A DNA stretch of 64,000 nucleotides from Rhizobium lentis (lineage in GTDB: Bacteria > Pseudomonadota > Alphaproteobacteria > Rhizobiales > Rhizobiaceae), in contig NZ_JACHBD010000004.1 in assembly GCF_014200175.1 (NCBI RefSeq), positions 372,001 to 436,000 on the forward strand, read 5' to 3'. Under the pieces are notes generated by a model. The model was given only the letters and a program-made list of their open reading frames with translations. It was not told where the DNA came from and ran no database searches. Each line of letters begins with the position of its first letter. The first letter of the stretch is position 1. Below are positions 32,828-41,812 of the stretch, piece after piece. Made by a program: the position numbers and the translations under genes.

Positions 32828-34816
32828 ATGTCTTCCATTTTTGATGTCGGCGTCATGAGCCGCCGTTCCCTGCTCGGCGGCCTCGCCGCGACTTCCGCCC
32901 TGGTGCTGCTGCACCCTTTCAGCGCCCGTGCCAACGCCAACCAGGCGCATCTGCGGCTGATGGAAACGACCGACATCCACGTCAACGTCTTCCCCTATGA
33001 CTATTACGCCGACAAGCCGAACGACACGATGGGCCTGTCGCGCACCGGCACGATCATCGACAATATCCGCGCAGAGGCGGTTAACTCGCTGCTGATCGAC
33101 AATGGCGACGTGCTGCAGGGCAATCCGATGGGCGACTACATGGCCTATCAGCACGGCATGAAGGACGGCGACATCCATCCCGTGATCAAGGCGATGAACA
33201 CGCTCGGATACACGGTCGGGACGCTCGGCAATCACGAGTTCAATTACGGCCTCGACTTCATGTTCAAGGTCCTGTCCGGCGCAAATTTCCCGTTCGTCTG
33301 CGCCAACCTGACCAAGGGCCAGCTCGCCTCGGATCCCAAGCACGACGACCTCTTCTTCAAACCCTACATCATTGTCGAAAAGCAGATCAAAGACGGCGCC
33401 GGCAAGGAGAGCCCTGTCAAGATCGGTTTCATCGGTTTCGCGCCGCCGCAGATCATGCTCTGGGACATCAAGAACCTCGAAGGCAAGGCGCAGACCCGCG
33501 ACATCGTCGAGGCCGCCAAGTCCTGGGTTCCCGCCATGAAGGAAGCCGGCGCCGATATCGTCATCGCGCTCTCCCATTCCGGCATCGACGGAGCAGCACA
33601 GTCCGAAAAGATGGAAAACGCCTCACTGCATCTTGCCGCAGTCGAAGGGATCGACGCGATCTTCACTGGCCACCAGCATCTGGTTTTCCCCGGCCCGAAG
33701 AGCTGGGACGGCATCGCCAATGCCGATCCCGTCAAGGGCACGCTGCACGGCAAGCCGGCCGTGATGGCCGGGTTCTGGGGTTCGCATCTCGGCCTCATCG
33801 ACCTGCTGCTCGAAAAAGACGGCAACAGCTGGAAGATCGTCGATTTCACCTCGGAAGCGCGGCCGATCTACCATCGCGACGACAAGAAGAAAGTGGTCGC
33901 TGACTACATCGACAAGAAGGACGTGGTCGAAGCCGCCAAGGCCGAGCATGAGGCGACGCTCGCCTATGTGCGCACGCCGGTCGGCAACACGTCGGCTCCG
34001 CTCTATTCATATTTCGCGCTGGTCGCCGACGATCCTTCAGTGCAGGTCGTCAGCCAGGCCCAGACCTGGTACATCAAGCAGATGCTCGCCGACACCCGGT
34101 ATAAGGATCTGCCGGTGCTTTCGGCCGCAGCCCCCTTCAAGGCCGGCGGCCGCGGCGGCGCCGACTACTATACCGATGTGCCGGCCGGCGATATCGCGAT
34201 CAAAAACGTCGCCGACCTCTATCTCTATCCGAACACGGTGCAGGCTGTCGCGATTACCGGCGCTCAGGTGAAGAACTGGCTGGAAATGTCGGCCGGCATG
34301 TTCAATCACATCGACGCCGGCGCGAAGGACGCGCCGCTGCTCAACGCCGATTTCCCGTCTTACAATTTCGACGTGATCGACGGCGTTACATATCAGATCG
34401 ACCTGTCGCAGCCGCCAAAATATGATTCGTCCGGCAAGGCGATCAATCCGGATGCCAACCGTATCCAGAACCTCGCCTTCGAAGGCAAGCCGATCGATCC
34501 GGCCCAAAAGTTCGTCGTCGTCACCAACAATTACCGCGCCGGCGGCGGCGGCAGTTTCCCGGAGATCGCCGCCGACAAGGTGGTCTTCCAGGCGCCGGAC
34601 ACCAACCGCGACGTCATCGTGCGCTACGTCCACGAGCAGGGCACGATCAATCCGTCGGCCGACGCGAACTGGACCTTCAAGCCGCTGCCGGGCACGACGG
34701 CGACCTTCGAAAGCGGCCCCAAGGCGAAGCAGTTCCTCGCTGCGGTCAAGAGCGTCAAGATCGAGGAGGCCGGAGACGGCGCCGACGGCTTTTCGAAGTT
34801 CCGGCTCGTTCTTTAA
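32828..34816 (+). CDS. cpdB: 2',3'-cyclic-nucleotide 2'-phosphodiesterase/3'-nucleotidase
   Basis: A 662-residue periplasmic enzyme. The N-terminus SRRSLLGGLAATSALVLLHPF ends in ARA; it looks like a Tat signal peptide (twin Arg then a mild hydrophobic core). The metallophosphoesterase domain (residues 40-350) has LMETTDIHVNVFPYDY, LLIDNGDVLQGNPMGDY, GNHEFNYGLDF, ALSHSGID and FTGHQH, the dinuclear metal ligands. The C-terminal 5'-nucleotidase domain (about 360-560) has YLYPNTVQAV and FVVVTNNYRAGGGGSFP. It releases nucleosides from extracellular cyclic or 3'-nucleotides. Single gene, ended by a strong bidirectional hairpin. Confidence 0.92.
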   Translation: MSSIFDVGVMSRRSLLGGLAATSALVLLHPFSARANANQAHLRLMETTDIHVNVFPYDYYADKPNDTMGLSRTGTIIDNIRAEAVNSLLIDNGDVLQGNPMGDYMAYQHGMKDGDIHPVIKAMNTLGYTVGTLGNHEFNYGLDFMFKVLSGANFPFVCANLTKGQLASDPKHDDLFFKPYIIVEKQIKDGAGKESPVKIGFIGFAPPQIMLWDIKNLEGKAQTRDIVEAAKSWVPAMKEAGADIVIALSHSGIDGAAQSEKMENASLHLAAVEGIDAIFTGHQHLVFPGPKSWDGIANADPVKGTLHGKPAVMAGFWGSHLGLIDLLLEKDGNSWKIVDFTSEARPIYHRDDKKKVVADYIDKKDVVEAAKAEHEATLAYVRTPVGNTSAPLYSYFALVADDPSVQVVSQAQTWYIKQMLADTRYKDLPVLSAAAPFKAGGRGGADYYTDVPAGDIAIKNVADLYLYPNTVQAVAITGAQVKNWLEMSAGMFNHIDAGAKDAPLLNADFPSYNFDVIDGVTYQIDLSQPPKYDSSGKAINPDANRIQNLAFEGKPIDPAQKFVVVTNNYRAGGGGSFPEIAADKVVFQAPDTNRDVIVRYVHEQGTINPSADANWTFKPLPGTTATFESGPKAKQFLAAVKSVKIEEAGDGADGFSKFRLVL

Positions 34817-34831
34817 CCGATGGCATAGTAG

Positions 34832-34855
34832 CGAAGGCGCGGCTCCGCGCCTTCG
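34832..34855. terminator. Bidirectional terminator between cpdB and the LysR gene
   Basis: CGAAGGCGCGG-CT-CCGCGCCTTCG is a perfect 11-bp stem between two convergent genes, followed by TTATT on the plus strand and preceded by TACTATG context on the minus. Confidence 0.75.
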
Positions 34856-35824
34856 TTATTCGGCCGCGAGCGGCTGCGTGGTGTCACGCAGTTCAGCCAT
34901 CTCAGCATGAAAATCGGCCTGGTTCGGGCAATAGGAAAGCCGTGTGCGGAAGGCGTCGATCATCCAACTGGCGGCCGGTCCGGGTGGGTTGGCGAGCTGG
35001 CGCATCGAATAGATGGCATACTCACCCTGTTCATAGGCCTCCAGGTCGAGATGGATGAGCTCGCCGCTGCGCAGATCGTCATGTATGATGGACGCCGGAA
35101 GACCGCCCCAGCCAAGCCCAGCCTTAATGAGCTGGTGCTTTGTCGCAATATCACTGATGCGCCACGTCTTGTAGGACAGAACGTTGAAATCCCGCCCCTT
35201 TGTCCGGCCTGACGCGTCGGTGACGACGAGTTGCACTTCCTCGCGCACGTCGCCGAGCGTGAGCGGCCGGCCGATCGCGGCAAGCGGGTGGTTGGGCGCG
35301 GCGACGGGCAGCATGAAGGAATGGCCGATCCGTTCCGTGACAATCGAATCGTCCGGCTTGAGGACCGCGCCGCCAATGCCGATCGTCACCTTGCCGCTCA
35401 GAACGAGATCCATGACCATTCCGAGTTCACCGACATTGAGGTTTAACGAAACGGTCGGGTATCTTTCGCGGAATTCGTGCAGCACATCCACTACCGCGCG
35501 GGAAGGCACCATGACGCTGATGGCAACAGAAACCTCGGCTTCGAGGCCCTCCCTCAGGCTCTTGACCCGCGCCCGCATGACCTGCAGGTCGCCGAGAATG
35601 CGACGCGCATCCTCGAGCATCGCCTTGCCGGCCTCCGTCAGCTTCGGCTGGCGTGCGCCGGAACGCTCGAAAAGTGGCATTTCCAACTGCGCCTCCAGAT
35701 TGGCGATCGTATAGCTGACGACCGACTGCGCTCGGTTCAGCGCCCGCGATGCGGCCGAAAAGCTGCCGGTTTCGGCTACGGTCAAAAACACCTGCAACTG
35801 GTCTAAAGTCGGGTTCGGAAGCAT
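34856..35824 (-). CDS. LysR-family regulator divergent from azoR
   Basis: A 322-residue LysR-type regulator. N-terminal winged HTH: LDQLQVFLTVAETGSFSAAS, then NRAQSVVSYTIANLEAQLEMPLFERS. The rest is a periplasmic-binding-like sensor domain (EVSVAISVMVPSRAVVDVLHEF, SMRQLANPPGPAASWMIDAF). It is divergent from the azoreductase gene with 139 bases between, which fits a LysR factor regulating its neighbour. A palindrome at 35842-35863 just upstream of its own start is a candidate binding site. Inducer unknown. Confidence 0.9.
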   Translation of the reverse strand: MLPNPTLDQLQVFLTVAETGSFSAASRALNRAQSVVSYTIANLEAQLEMPLFERSGARQPKLTEAGKAMLEDARRILGDLQVMRARVKSLREGLEAEVSVAISVMVPSRAVVDVLHEFRERYPTVSLNLNVGELGMVMDLVLSGKVTIGIGGAVLKPDDSIVTERIGHSFMLPVAAPNHPLAAIGRPLTLGDVREEVQLVVTDASGRTKGRDFNVLSYKTWRISDIATKHQLIKAGLGWGGLPASIIHDDLRSGELIHLDLEAYEQGEYAIYSMRQLANPPGPAASWMIDAFRTRLSYCPNQADFHAEMAELRDTTQPLAAE

Positions 35825-35841
35825 CTTCCATCCATTCCATC

Positions 35842-35863
35842 GATAATTTGGATCGACATTATC
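35842..35863. promoter_or_regulatory. Candidate LysR-type operator
   Basis: GATAAT (35842-35847) and ATTATC (35858-35863) form an inverted repeat with a 10-base centre, 18 bases before the LysR start codon. AT-rich dyads of this kind are typical autoregulatory LysR sites. Confidence 0.45.
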
Positions 35864-35963
35864 ACCGTTTTTTCGATAGCGGGCCAGTCTTATTTTCCTC
35901 TTCGAAACCGCGGCTCACCTCCCAGCACCGAGCCGTCCAATTCAATTCGAAAGGAAATGCAGC

Positions 35964-36578
35964 ATGCCGTCCATCCTTCTTCTGACGTCCAGCCCGCGTG
36001 CCGACTCGCTCTCGACCCCGATCGCCGTCGATCTCGCCGAAAAGCTGAAGAACCAGAAGCCTGGCAGCGTCGTCGTTCGCCGCGACCTCGCCGCAAACCC
36101 GCTGCCGCATATCGATGACCTCTTTACCGGCGCGATCCGCAAGCCGGCGGAAGCCCGTAGTGCCGAAGAGGTCGCCGCGGTTAAAATCTCCGACGAACTC
36201 GTGGCCGAATTGTTTGCCGCCGACACGATCGTCATCAGCACCGGCCTGATCAACTTCAACATCTATTCGTCGCTGAAGACCTGGATCGACAACATCGCCC
36301 GCGCCGGCGTGACGTTCAAGTACACGGAAAGCGGCCCCGTCGGTCTCGTCACCGGCAAGAAGGTTTATGTCGTTCTCGCCTCGGGTGGCGTTTACTCGCA
36401 GGGTCCGGCCGCTCCCCTGAACCATGCCGTGCCCTACCTGAAGTCTGTCCTCGGCTTCCTCGGCATCACAGACATCGAGACCATCTATGTCGAAGGCCTC
36501 GCCTTCGGCCCCGAAGCCGCGGAAAAGGCCGTTGACGCGGCCAAGTCGCGTGTCCAGGAAATCGCGCTGGCCGCCTGA
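35964..36578 (+). CDS. azoR: FMN-dependent NADH-azoreductase
   Basis: A 204-residue flavodoxin-like quinone/azo reductase. It shows SSPRADSLSTPIAVDLAEKL (FMN phosphate loop), LINFNIYSSLKTWIDNIARAG (about residues 92-112) and VYVVLASGGVYS. These enzymes reduce quinones and azo compounds with NADH and protect against thiol or electrophile stress. The start ATG at 35964 follows AAAGGAAATGC. It is divergent from the LysR gene, its probable regulator, and ends before a hairpin shared with the convergent TetR gene. Confidence 0.9.
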   Translation: MPSILLLTSSPRADSLSTPIAVDLAEKLKNQKPGSVVVRRDLAANPLPHIDDLFTGAIRKPAEARSAEEVAAVKISDELVAELFAADTIVISTGLINFNIYSSLKTWIDNIARAGVTFKYTESGPVGLVTGKKVYVVLASGGVYSQGPAAPLNHAVPYLKSVLGFLGITDIETIYVEGLAFGPEAAEKAVDAAKSRVQEIALAA

Positions 36579-36607
36579 TCGGCTCTCAAACCCTAAGGTG
36601 TAATGCA

Positions 36608-36630
36608 ACGGCCGGCCCTTCGCCGGCCGT
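36608..36630. terminator. Bidirectional terminator between azoR and the TetR gene
   Basis: ACGGCCGGC-CCTTC-GCCGGCCGT is a perfect 9-bp stem between two convergent genes. The T tract is weak (CTGTCATTT). Confidence 0.65.
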
Positions 36631-36633
36631 CTG

Positions 36634-37209
36634 TCATTTGTCGATGGCGCCAACAAAATCGCGGATCGTCTCGAGGATTTCGGCCGACAGAGCCTCGTCT
36701 GAGGAAATCCTTGCAAGGCCGATGCCGCCTGCCATCATCGCGAAGGCCATGATCGCCTTGCGCCGCCTTTCCCCTTCATCCGCTCCTGCGGCTTTGCTCC
36801 CCAATCCCGCGAAATTGCGCCGGAGTCCTTCCGTCGCGATCGCTCGCGCCTTCTGGCCGCTGCGCGATATATCGGAGGTCAGCGCAGCAAAAGGGCAGCC
36901 CTCGCCGGGATTGTCGCGGTGATAGGTGCTGATATAACGCTCGGCGATATCGGCAGCCGTCATCTCCGCCGGATTGATCCCCTCGGCCTCCAATTTGCTT
37001 CCCCATGAATCGAAAGCCGACTGGATCGCCTCGGCGACCAGATCGTCACGGGATGCGAAGTGCTTGTAGAAACCGCCGACGGTCAGCCCGGCCTCCTTCA
37101 TCAGGTCGGCAACGCTGATACCGTCGAGTCCCGCTTCGCGCAGCCGCCTGGACGCGGTCTCCACGATCTTCTCATGCGTCTTCTGTTTTTCCAGCTGCGA
37201 ACGCCCCAT
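36634..37209 (-). CDS. TetR/AcrR-family regulator divergent from an SDR gene
   Basis: A 191-residue TetR-type repressor. The N-terminal HTH is in ETASRRLREAGLDGISVADL, MKEAGLTVGGFYKHFASRDD (about residues 15-55). The C-terminal part, with FAALTSDISRSGQKARA and KAIMAFAMMAGGIGLARI, is a ligand-binding domain common in repressors of reductases. ATG 37209 is preferred because AAGAGG precedes it; the open frame extends 11 codons more. Two 9-bp direct repeats lie in the 93-base gap before the divergent SDR gene, so it probably represses both. Ligand unknown. Confidence 0.88.
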   Translation of the reverse strand: MGRSQLEKQKTHEKIVETASRRLREAGLDGISVADLMKEAGLTVGGFYKHFASRDDLVAEAIQSAFDSWGSKLEAEGINPAEMTAADIAERYISTYHRDNPGEGCPFAALTSDISRSGQKARAIATEGLRRNFAGLGSKAAGADEGERRRKAIMAFAMMAGGIGLARISSDEALSAEILETIRDFVGAIDK

Positions 37210-37230
37210 AGGTGCCTCTTGACTAATGTG

Positions 37231-37268
37231 GATTACAATCATAATCCTTATAGATAGCGATCATAATC
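37231..37268. promoter_or_regulatory. Candidate TetR operators between the TetR and SDR genes
   Basis: ATCATAATC occurs at 37238-37246 and 37260-37268, exactly 22 bases apart, two helical turns. The first lies inside an imperfect palindrome GATTACAATCATAATC (37231-37246). This is the layout expected for two TetR dimers on one face. Confidence 0.55.
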
Positions 37269-37302
37269 TAGATCGTTTTCATTTCCAAGAGGAGCATGAA
37301 TC

Positions 37303-38079
37303 ATGCGTCTAAAAAATAAGGTCGCCGTGATCACTGGTGGCAATAGCGGCATTGGTCTTGCGACCGCCAAGGCCTTCATCGATGAGGGCGCCAAGGTCGT
37401 GATCACCGGCCGCAATCCGGAAACGCTCGCTGCCGCCGAAAAGGTCCTGGGGGCTGGCGTCGTGGCGCTCAATCTCGACGTCACCGATGCAGCCGCCACC
37501 GAAAAGGCTTTTGCGGAAGCCGCCGCAAAGGTCGGCAGATTTGACATCGTCTTTGCCAATGCGGGCATCGGCGGCGCGACACCGCTCGGTGACACGTCGC
37601 CGGAACAGTTCAATCGGATCATCAGCACCAATCTCACGGCCGTTTTCTTCACCGTGCAGGCGGCCCTGCCGCATCTTAACGACGGCGCCTCGGTCATCCT
37701 CAATGGCTCGGTGCATGCCGTGCTCGGCGCTCCCGGCTGGACGGCCTATGCGGCGACTAAAGCCGCGGTCCGGGCGATGACGCGCAATATGGCGTCCGAG
37801 CTCGCACCGCGCAGCATCCGCGTTAACCAGGTGACGCCCGGCGGCACGAAGACGCCGATCTGGTCGCCGATGGCCCAGACGGAAGACGCGATGTCGGCGC
37901 TCGAAGCCCGTATCGGCGGCATGAGCCCACTCGGGCGCATGAGCGAAGCGGACGAAATTGCCAAGGCCGCGCTCTATCTCGCCTCCGATGACGCATCCAA
38001 CGTCACCGGTATCGAGATCACCGTCGATGGCGGCATGACAAGCGCGCCTTCAGGCGCCAAGATCTTCCGCACCGCCTGA
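37303..38079 (+). CDS. Short-chain dehydrogenase/reductase controlled by TetR
   Basis: A 258-residue classical SDR: VAVITGGNSGIGLATAKAFI (cofactor motif, residues 8-27), VFANAGIGG, ILNGSVHAVLG (catalytic Ser), and YAATKAAVRAMTRNM (YxxxK), ending in the standard VTGIEITVDGGM. Substrate unknown; such TetR-linked SDRs are often induced by xenobiotics or oxidised lipids. Its last 30 bases overlap the 3' end of the convergent diguanylate cyclase gene (38050-39360). Confidence 0.9.
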   Translation: MRLKNKVAVITGGNSGIGLATAKAFIDEGAKVVITGRNPETLAAAEKVLGAGVVALNLDVTDAAATEKAFAEAAAKVGRFDIVFANAGIGGATPLGDTSPEQFNRIISTNLTAVFFTVQAALPHLNDGASVILNGSVHAVLGAPGWTAYAATKAAVRAMTRNMASELAPRSIRVNQVTPGGTKTPIWSPMAQTEDAMSALEARIGGMSPLGRMSEADEIAKAALYLASDDASNVTGIEITVDGGMTSAPSGAKIFRTA

Positions 38080-39360
38080 TCGAACCGGAGGGCTAACTGG
38101 GTTCCAAGATGATGAGCGGCCGACGACGCGGTTGCGGCCGCTCTTCTTTGCCTCGTAAAGCCTGCCATCGGCGGCTGCGAGCACCGTCGTGAAACTGGCG
38201 CCGTCCTCGTCGGCCGTCGCAACGCCGATGCTGACCGTCACGGGCTTCTCATCCGGGGTCTTGACGCTGGTCTCGATCGTCCAGCGCAGACGCTCACTTA
38301 GCAGCAGCCCTTCCTCATGGCTTGTGCCGGGGCAGACGGCGACGAATTCCTCGCCGCCGAAGCGGAAGATGCGGTCGCTGGAGCGCAGCGTCGTGCCGAG
38401 CCGGGCGGCGATCGATTTCAGCACCGCGTCACCCTGGAGATGACCGTAGCCATCATTGACATCCTTGAAGTGATCGGCGTCGATAATGAGAACGGTGGCA
38501 AACAGCCCCTGCCTCAATGCCTCACGCAGCATCAGCGGCGCCTCGAGCTCCATGCGCGTTCGGTCATAGACGCCAGTCAGCATATCCCGGCCGGTGCGCT
38601 CCAGAAGGTCGTTATAGCGTTCGCGGAATGTCAGGTCGCCAAAGACGTCGCTGATGGAGCGCGCGGCGGCGTCGGCGCCAAGGCGGCGGATCCGATATTC
38701 ATAGATCGCAAACATTGCCCCATAGAGGCAGACGGAAAGCATCTTCGCCTTCCAGCCTCCCCAGAACACGGCGATCGGCACATCGAGGAAAAAATGCAGC
38801 GCGGCGAAGAAGCCGACTTGGTCGAAGGTCAGCAGCACGAAGCCAGAGATCATGAAACGCAACACGACGCGCCTGCGGAAGAAATCGCCGAGTTTTTCGT
38901 AGAGCAGGATGATGCCGAGCGAATCGACATAGAGCAGCGCCGTGCCCCAAACCATCAGCCAGCCCATCTCCTTCAGAAAATCGATGTCGGGCGTATGGTT
39001 TGACGACAGCTGCAGCGGCTGGTGCAGTTGCAGCACCCAGGCGATGCCGACTGTCAGCAGGTTGCCGAGGAAGAGGCCGTAGATCGGCTGCCGCACCGTG
39101 GCGGCATCCTCCCACAGGTATAACATCAGGATCATCATCAGCTTGCCGGAGAAGAAGACGGATGAACCCGGCGACACATCCCCGAACGGCAGCGAGACGT
39201 AAAAGACCGCGGCCAGATAGGTCTCCATGAAATGCATGACGCCGAGCGCCGTCAGGAAGACCCCGAGACCGAGCCGATGGCGGAAGTGCAGAAGCGTCAC
39301 CATCAGCACGAAATAGGCCACGGCTTCGACGACGAAGAGAACGAGGTTCAGCGACTCCAT
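38050..39360 (-). CDS. Membrane-bound diguanylate cyclase (GGDEF)
   Basis: A 436-residue protein. Residues 1-220 hold about six to seven transmembrane segments of an unrecognised sensor module. The GGDEF domain spans about 255-420, with DMLTGVYDRTRME, DADHFKDVNDGYGHLQGD and the active-site GGEEF at 335-339. The inhibitory I-site RSSD (326-329) sits five residues upstream of GGEEF, so product feedback should occur. It makes cyclic-di-GMP, probably in response to a membrane signal. The gene overlaps the convergent SDR by 30 bases at its 3' end. Confidence 0.92.
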   Translation of the reverse strand: MESLNLVLFVVEAVAYFVLMVTLLHFRHRLGLGVFLTALGVMHFMETYLAAVFYVSLPFGDVSPGSSVFFSGKLMMILMLYLWEDAATVRQPIYGLFLGNLLTVGIAWVLQLHQPLQLSSNHTPDIDFLKEMGWLMVWGTALLYVDSLGIILLYEKLGDFFRRRVVLRFMISGFVLLTFDQVGFFAALHFFLDVPIAVFWGGWKAKMLSVCLYGAMFAIYEYRIRRLGADAAARSISDVFGDLTFRERYNDLLERTGRDMLTGVYDRTRMELEAPLMLREALRQGLFATVLIIDADHFKDVNDGYGHLQGDAVLKSIAARLGTTLRSSDRIFRFGGEEFVAVCPGTSHEEGLLLSERLRWTIETSVKTPDEKPVTVSIGVATADEDGASFTTVLAAADGRLYEAKKSGRNRVVGRSSSWNPVSPPVRSGGAEDLGA

Positions 39361-39600
39361 TACGACACCTCGGCTACAGGCCGGCGTCGCGCCGACGCGG
39401 CGATCGCGGCTGCGGATCCTTTGATCGATCGTCCGAAAAAGTCACACACGAGGGCGCCCTGCAATCCTGCAGGCCATAGCTTTCACCGCAATCCTTTAAG
39501 ATTGCGTGAGCGCCTTCTTATATTTCGGATGAACGCCAAGTCATACGATTGAAAAGCGAGGAATTTCTGTTCGGCGCCCCGGGTCGGAACGATCGCGGCT

Positions 39601-39921
39601 TCAGACCTGGCGAATCTTTTCGCCGTCGCCAAAGAGCGACAGGCCATGCTGGTCGATGATCTGGTGCGCCTTGCGCACTGTGCACTCGATCGCGTCGTCC
39701 GAGGAGGAGAAGAGATCGGCGCGGATGAAATTGCGCACCAGCACCTCGTCGCCGACTTTCTTTTCGATGCGGCCGGCCAGACGGTATTGGCTGCCTTCCT
39801 TGCGTGGCTCCGCATAGATCGTGCAATCGCCGTAAAGCTGCGGCTCACCGGAGGGGCCTGCCTCCGAAGCGGCCTTGCCGCCGGAGAACATCGAAAAGAG
39901 ATTTGAAAGGAACGAAGCCAT
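39601..39921 (-). CDS. HlyU-family protein
   Basis: A 106-residue protein matching the HlyU family seen across alphaproteobacteria: MASFLSNLFSMFSGGK start, then YGDCTIYAEPRKEGSQYRLA, GRIEKKVGDEVLVRNFIRAD and DDAIECTVRKAHQIIDQ. The family is named after a Vibrio haemolysin regulator, but these short rhizobial members are not the winged-helix HlyU and their role is unknown. ATG 39921 has AAGGAACGAAGCC upstream. It ends 37 bases downstream of the threonine ammonia-lyase stop codon on the same strand, and may be co-transcribed with it. Confidence 0.8.
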   Translation of the reverse strand: MASFLSNLFSMFSGGKAASEAGPSGEPQLYGDCTIYAEPRKEGSQYRLAGRIEKKVGDEVLVRNFIRADLFSSSDDAIECTVRKAHQIIDQHGLSLFGDGEKIRQV

Positions 39922-39958
39922 GATCCGTCTCTAACACGGCGGTATCGCGCTCGCCAAG

Positions 39959-41209
39959 TCAAATGATCAGACTGGCGAGGATCTCGTTTTCGGTAATATC
40001 CTCGTAACCCATGCCGGCGGCTTCGAAATTTGCGATCAGCCGGGCGAAATTCTCCGGTGCCTTGGTTTCTATGCCGATCAGGATCGAGCCGAAATTGCGC
40101 GCCGATTTCTTCAGATATTCGAAGCGGGCGATATCGTCGTCGGGACCGAGCAGATTGAGGAAATCCCTGAGCGCGCCCGGGCGCTGGGCAAGCCTGAGGA
40201 TGAAGTATTTCTTCAGCCCTGCGTAACGCATGGCTCTTTCCTTTACGTCAGGCAGGCGCTCGAAGTCGAAATTGCCGCCGGAGACGACGGCGACGACGGT
40301 CTTGCCGCGGATCGCATCGGGATCCATCGCGGCGATCGCCGTCAGCGACAGGGCGCCGGCCGGCTCCAGCACGACGCCCTCGACATTCAGCATCTCCTGA
40401 ATGGTGACGCAGATGGCGTTCTCCGGCATCAGATGCACTTGGCTTGCCGGGAAATCGCGCAGAGCGGCGAAATTCAGGTCGCCGATGCGGGCGACGGCGG
40501 CGCCGTCGACGAAGTTGTCGACCTTGGCAAGCGTCGTCACTTGGCCCGCCTCGATGCTGCGCCTGAGGCTCGGCGCACCGGCGGGCTCGGCAAAGACAAA
40601 GGCCGATTTCGGCACGATGCCTTCGAGATGACCGGTAATGCCGGCGGCAAGGCCGCCGCCGCCGACCGGCAGCACGACCATGTCAGGCAACGTTCCATCA
40701 GGCAATTGCTGCAGGATTTCAGCGGCGACGGTCGCCTGCCCCTCGATGATATCGGCGTGATCGAAGGGCGGCACCATGACGCCGCCGATCGCCTCGACAT
40801 GGTCACGCGCGGCCTGGTAGCACTGGTCGAAGAAATCGCCGAACAGCCGGATGGTGATGAATTCGGCGCCGAACATGCGAGTCTTGTCGATCTTCTGCTG
40901 CGGTGTCGTCACCGGCATGAAGACGACGCCCGGTACGCCGAAATGGCGGCAGACATAGGCGAAGCCCTGGGCGTGATTGCCGGCCGAGGCGCAGACGAAG
41001 GTCTTGCCTGAAGCACCCTGGCCGATCGCCTTGCGGAAGAAATTGAAGGCGCCGCGGATCTTGTAGGAGCGCACCGGCGACAGATCCTCGCGCTTCAGCC
41101 AGATATCGGCGCCGTAGCGGGCGGAGAGATGGTCATTGAGCTGCAGTGGCGTCGCCGGGAAAAGGCTGCGCATTGCCGCTTCGGCGCTTTCGACTTCAAG
41201 TCTTGTCAC
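39959..41209 (-). CDS. ilvA: Threonine ammonia-lyase (biosynthetic-type, ACT-like C-terminus)
   Basis: A 416-residue PLP enzyme converting threonine to 2-oxobutanoate and ammonium, the first step to isoleucine. The PLP lysine lies in PVRSYKIRGAFNF (about residue 50). Also present are CASAGNHAQGFAYVC and VLPVGGGGLAAGI, the phosphate-binding loop (about 185). The last 80 residues form the ACT-like regulatory domain (LRDFLNLLGPDDDIARFEY). The open frame begins with GTG at 41209; an in-frame ATG at 41173 (MRSLFPATPL) is a possible alternative start. Length fits the single-ACT type. Confidence 0.9.
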   Translation of the reverse strand: MTRLEVESAEAAMRSLFPATPLQLNDHLSARYGADIWLKREDLSPVRSYKIRGAFNFFRKAIGQGASGKTFVCASAGNHAQGFAYVCRHFGVPGVVFMPVTTPQQKIDKTRMFGAEFITIRLFGDFFDQCYQAARDHVEAIGGVMVPPFDHADIIEGQATVAAEILQQLPDGTLPDMVVLPVGGGGLAAGITGHLEGIVPKSAFVFAEPAGAPSLRRSIEAGQVTTLAKVDNFVDGAAVARIGDLNFAALRDFPASQVHLMPENAICVTIQEMLNVEGVVLEPAGALSLTAIAAMDPDAIRGKTVVAVVSGGNFDFERLPDVKERAMRYAGLKKYFILRLAQRPGALRDFLNLLGPDDDIARFEYLKKSARNFGSILIGIETKAPENFARLIANFEAAGMGYEDITENEILASLII

Positions 41210-41427
41210 GGGCGTGGTCCATTCCTAAAGATTAACCGCCGCCGCTATGGCACAGGCCGGCCGGAAAAAGAAAGCCGGCTCCGGCCATTTCCGGTTCGCT
41301 GACCGAGCCGCTCATCTCTTGATGCCGGTTCCGGCCTCGGGAAGCGTTTCTTAAGCCAATCGCAAAATCGGCGGCAGATGAACTGATTTTAACTGTCAAT
41401 GCAAAGGCCTGCCACTTATATGGAGCG

Positions 41428-41802
41428 ATGATGATCTTCAAATTCGCAAAACCGATTGCCTGGCTGCTGCTCGCCTTGATTCTCTTTGTCACGGTTTCGC
41501 CGATCGGGCTGAGACCGCATACGGTAACGACCGTCGATACGGATCGTGGCGGCGCCTATGTTCTCCTCGGCCTCGCCTTCGCGCTCGCCTATCCCAGACA
41601 GTGGAAACTGGTGGCCGTGCTGCTGATTACAGGGGCGGTTGCCATCGAATATCTGCAGTACTTCACGCCGACCCGCCATCCGCGCCTGCACGACGCCGGC
41701 ATCAAGGCGATGGGCGCAGCGCTCGGGTTGCTGGCCGGCTGGGTGGTCAATAAGTGGCGCGAAACCAGGGCGCCGGACACCCTTCCCGTTGCGGAACGCT
41801 GA
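41428..41802 (+). CDS. VanZ-like small membrane protein
   Basis: A 124-residue protein with four hydrophobic segments. The pattern WLLLALILFVTVSPIGLRP, GAYVLLGLAFALAYP, and AIEYLQYFTPTRHPRLHDAGIKAMGA is that of VanZ-family proteins (E-x2-Q and R-x3-D motifs). VanZ gives teicoplanin resistance in enterococci, but rhizobial members have no assigned role. Inferred location: inner membrane. It converges with the 43-codon gene at 41813-41944, 10 bases apart. Confidence 0.8.
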   Translation: MMIFKFAKPIAWLLLALILFVTVSPIGLRPHTVTTVDTDRGGAYVLLGLAFALAYPRQWKLVAVLLITGAVAIEYLQYFTPTRHPRLHDAGIKAMGAALGLLAGWVVNKWRETRAPDTLPVAER

Positions 41803-41812
41803 TTATTCCAAC

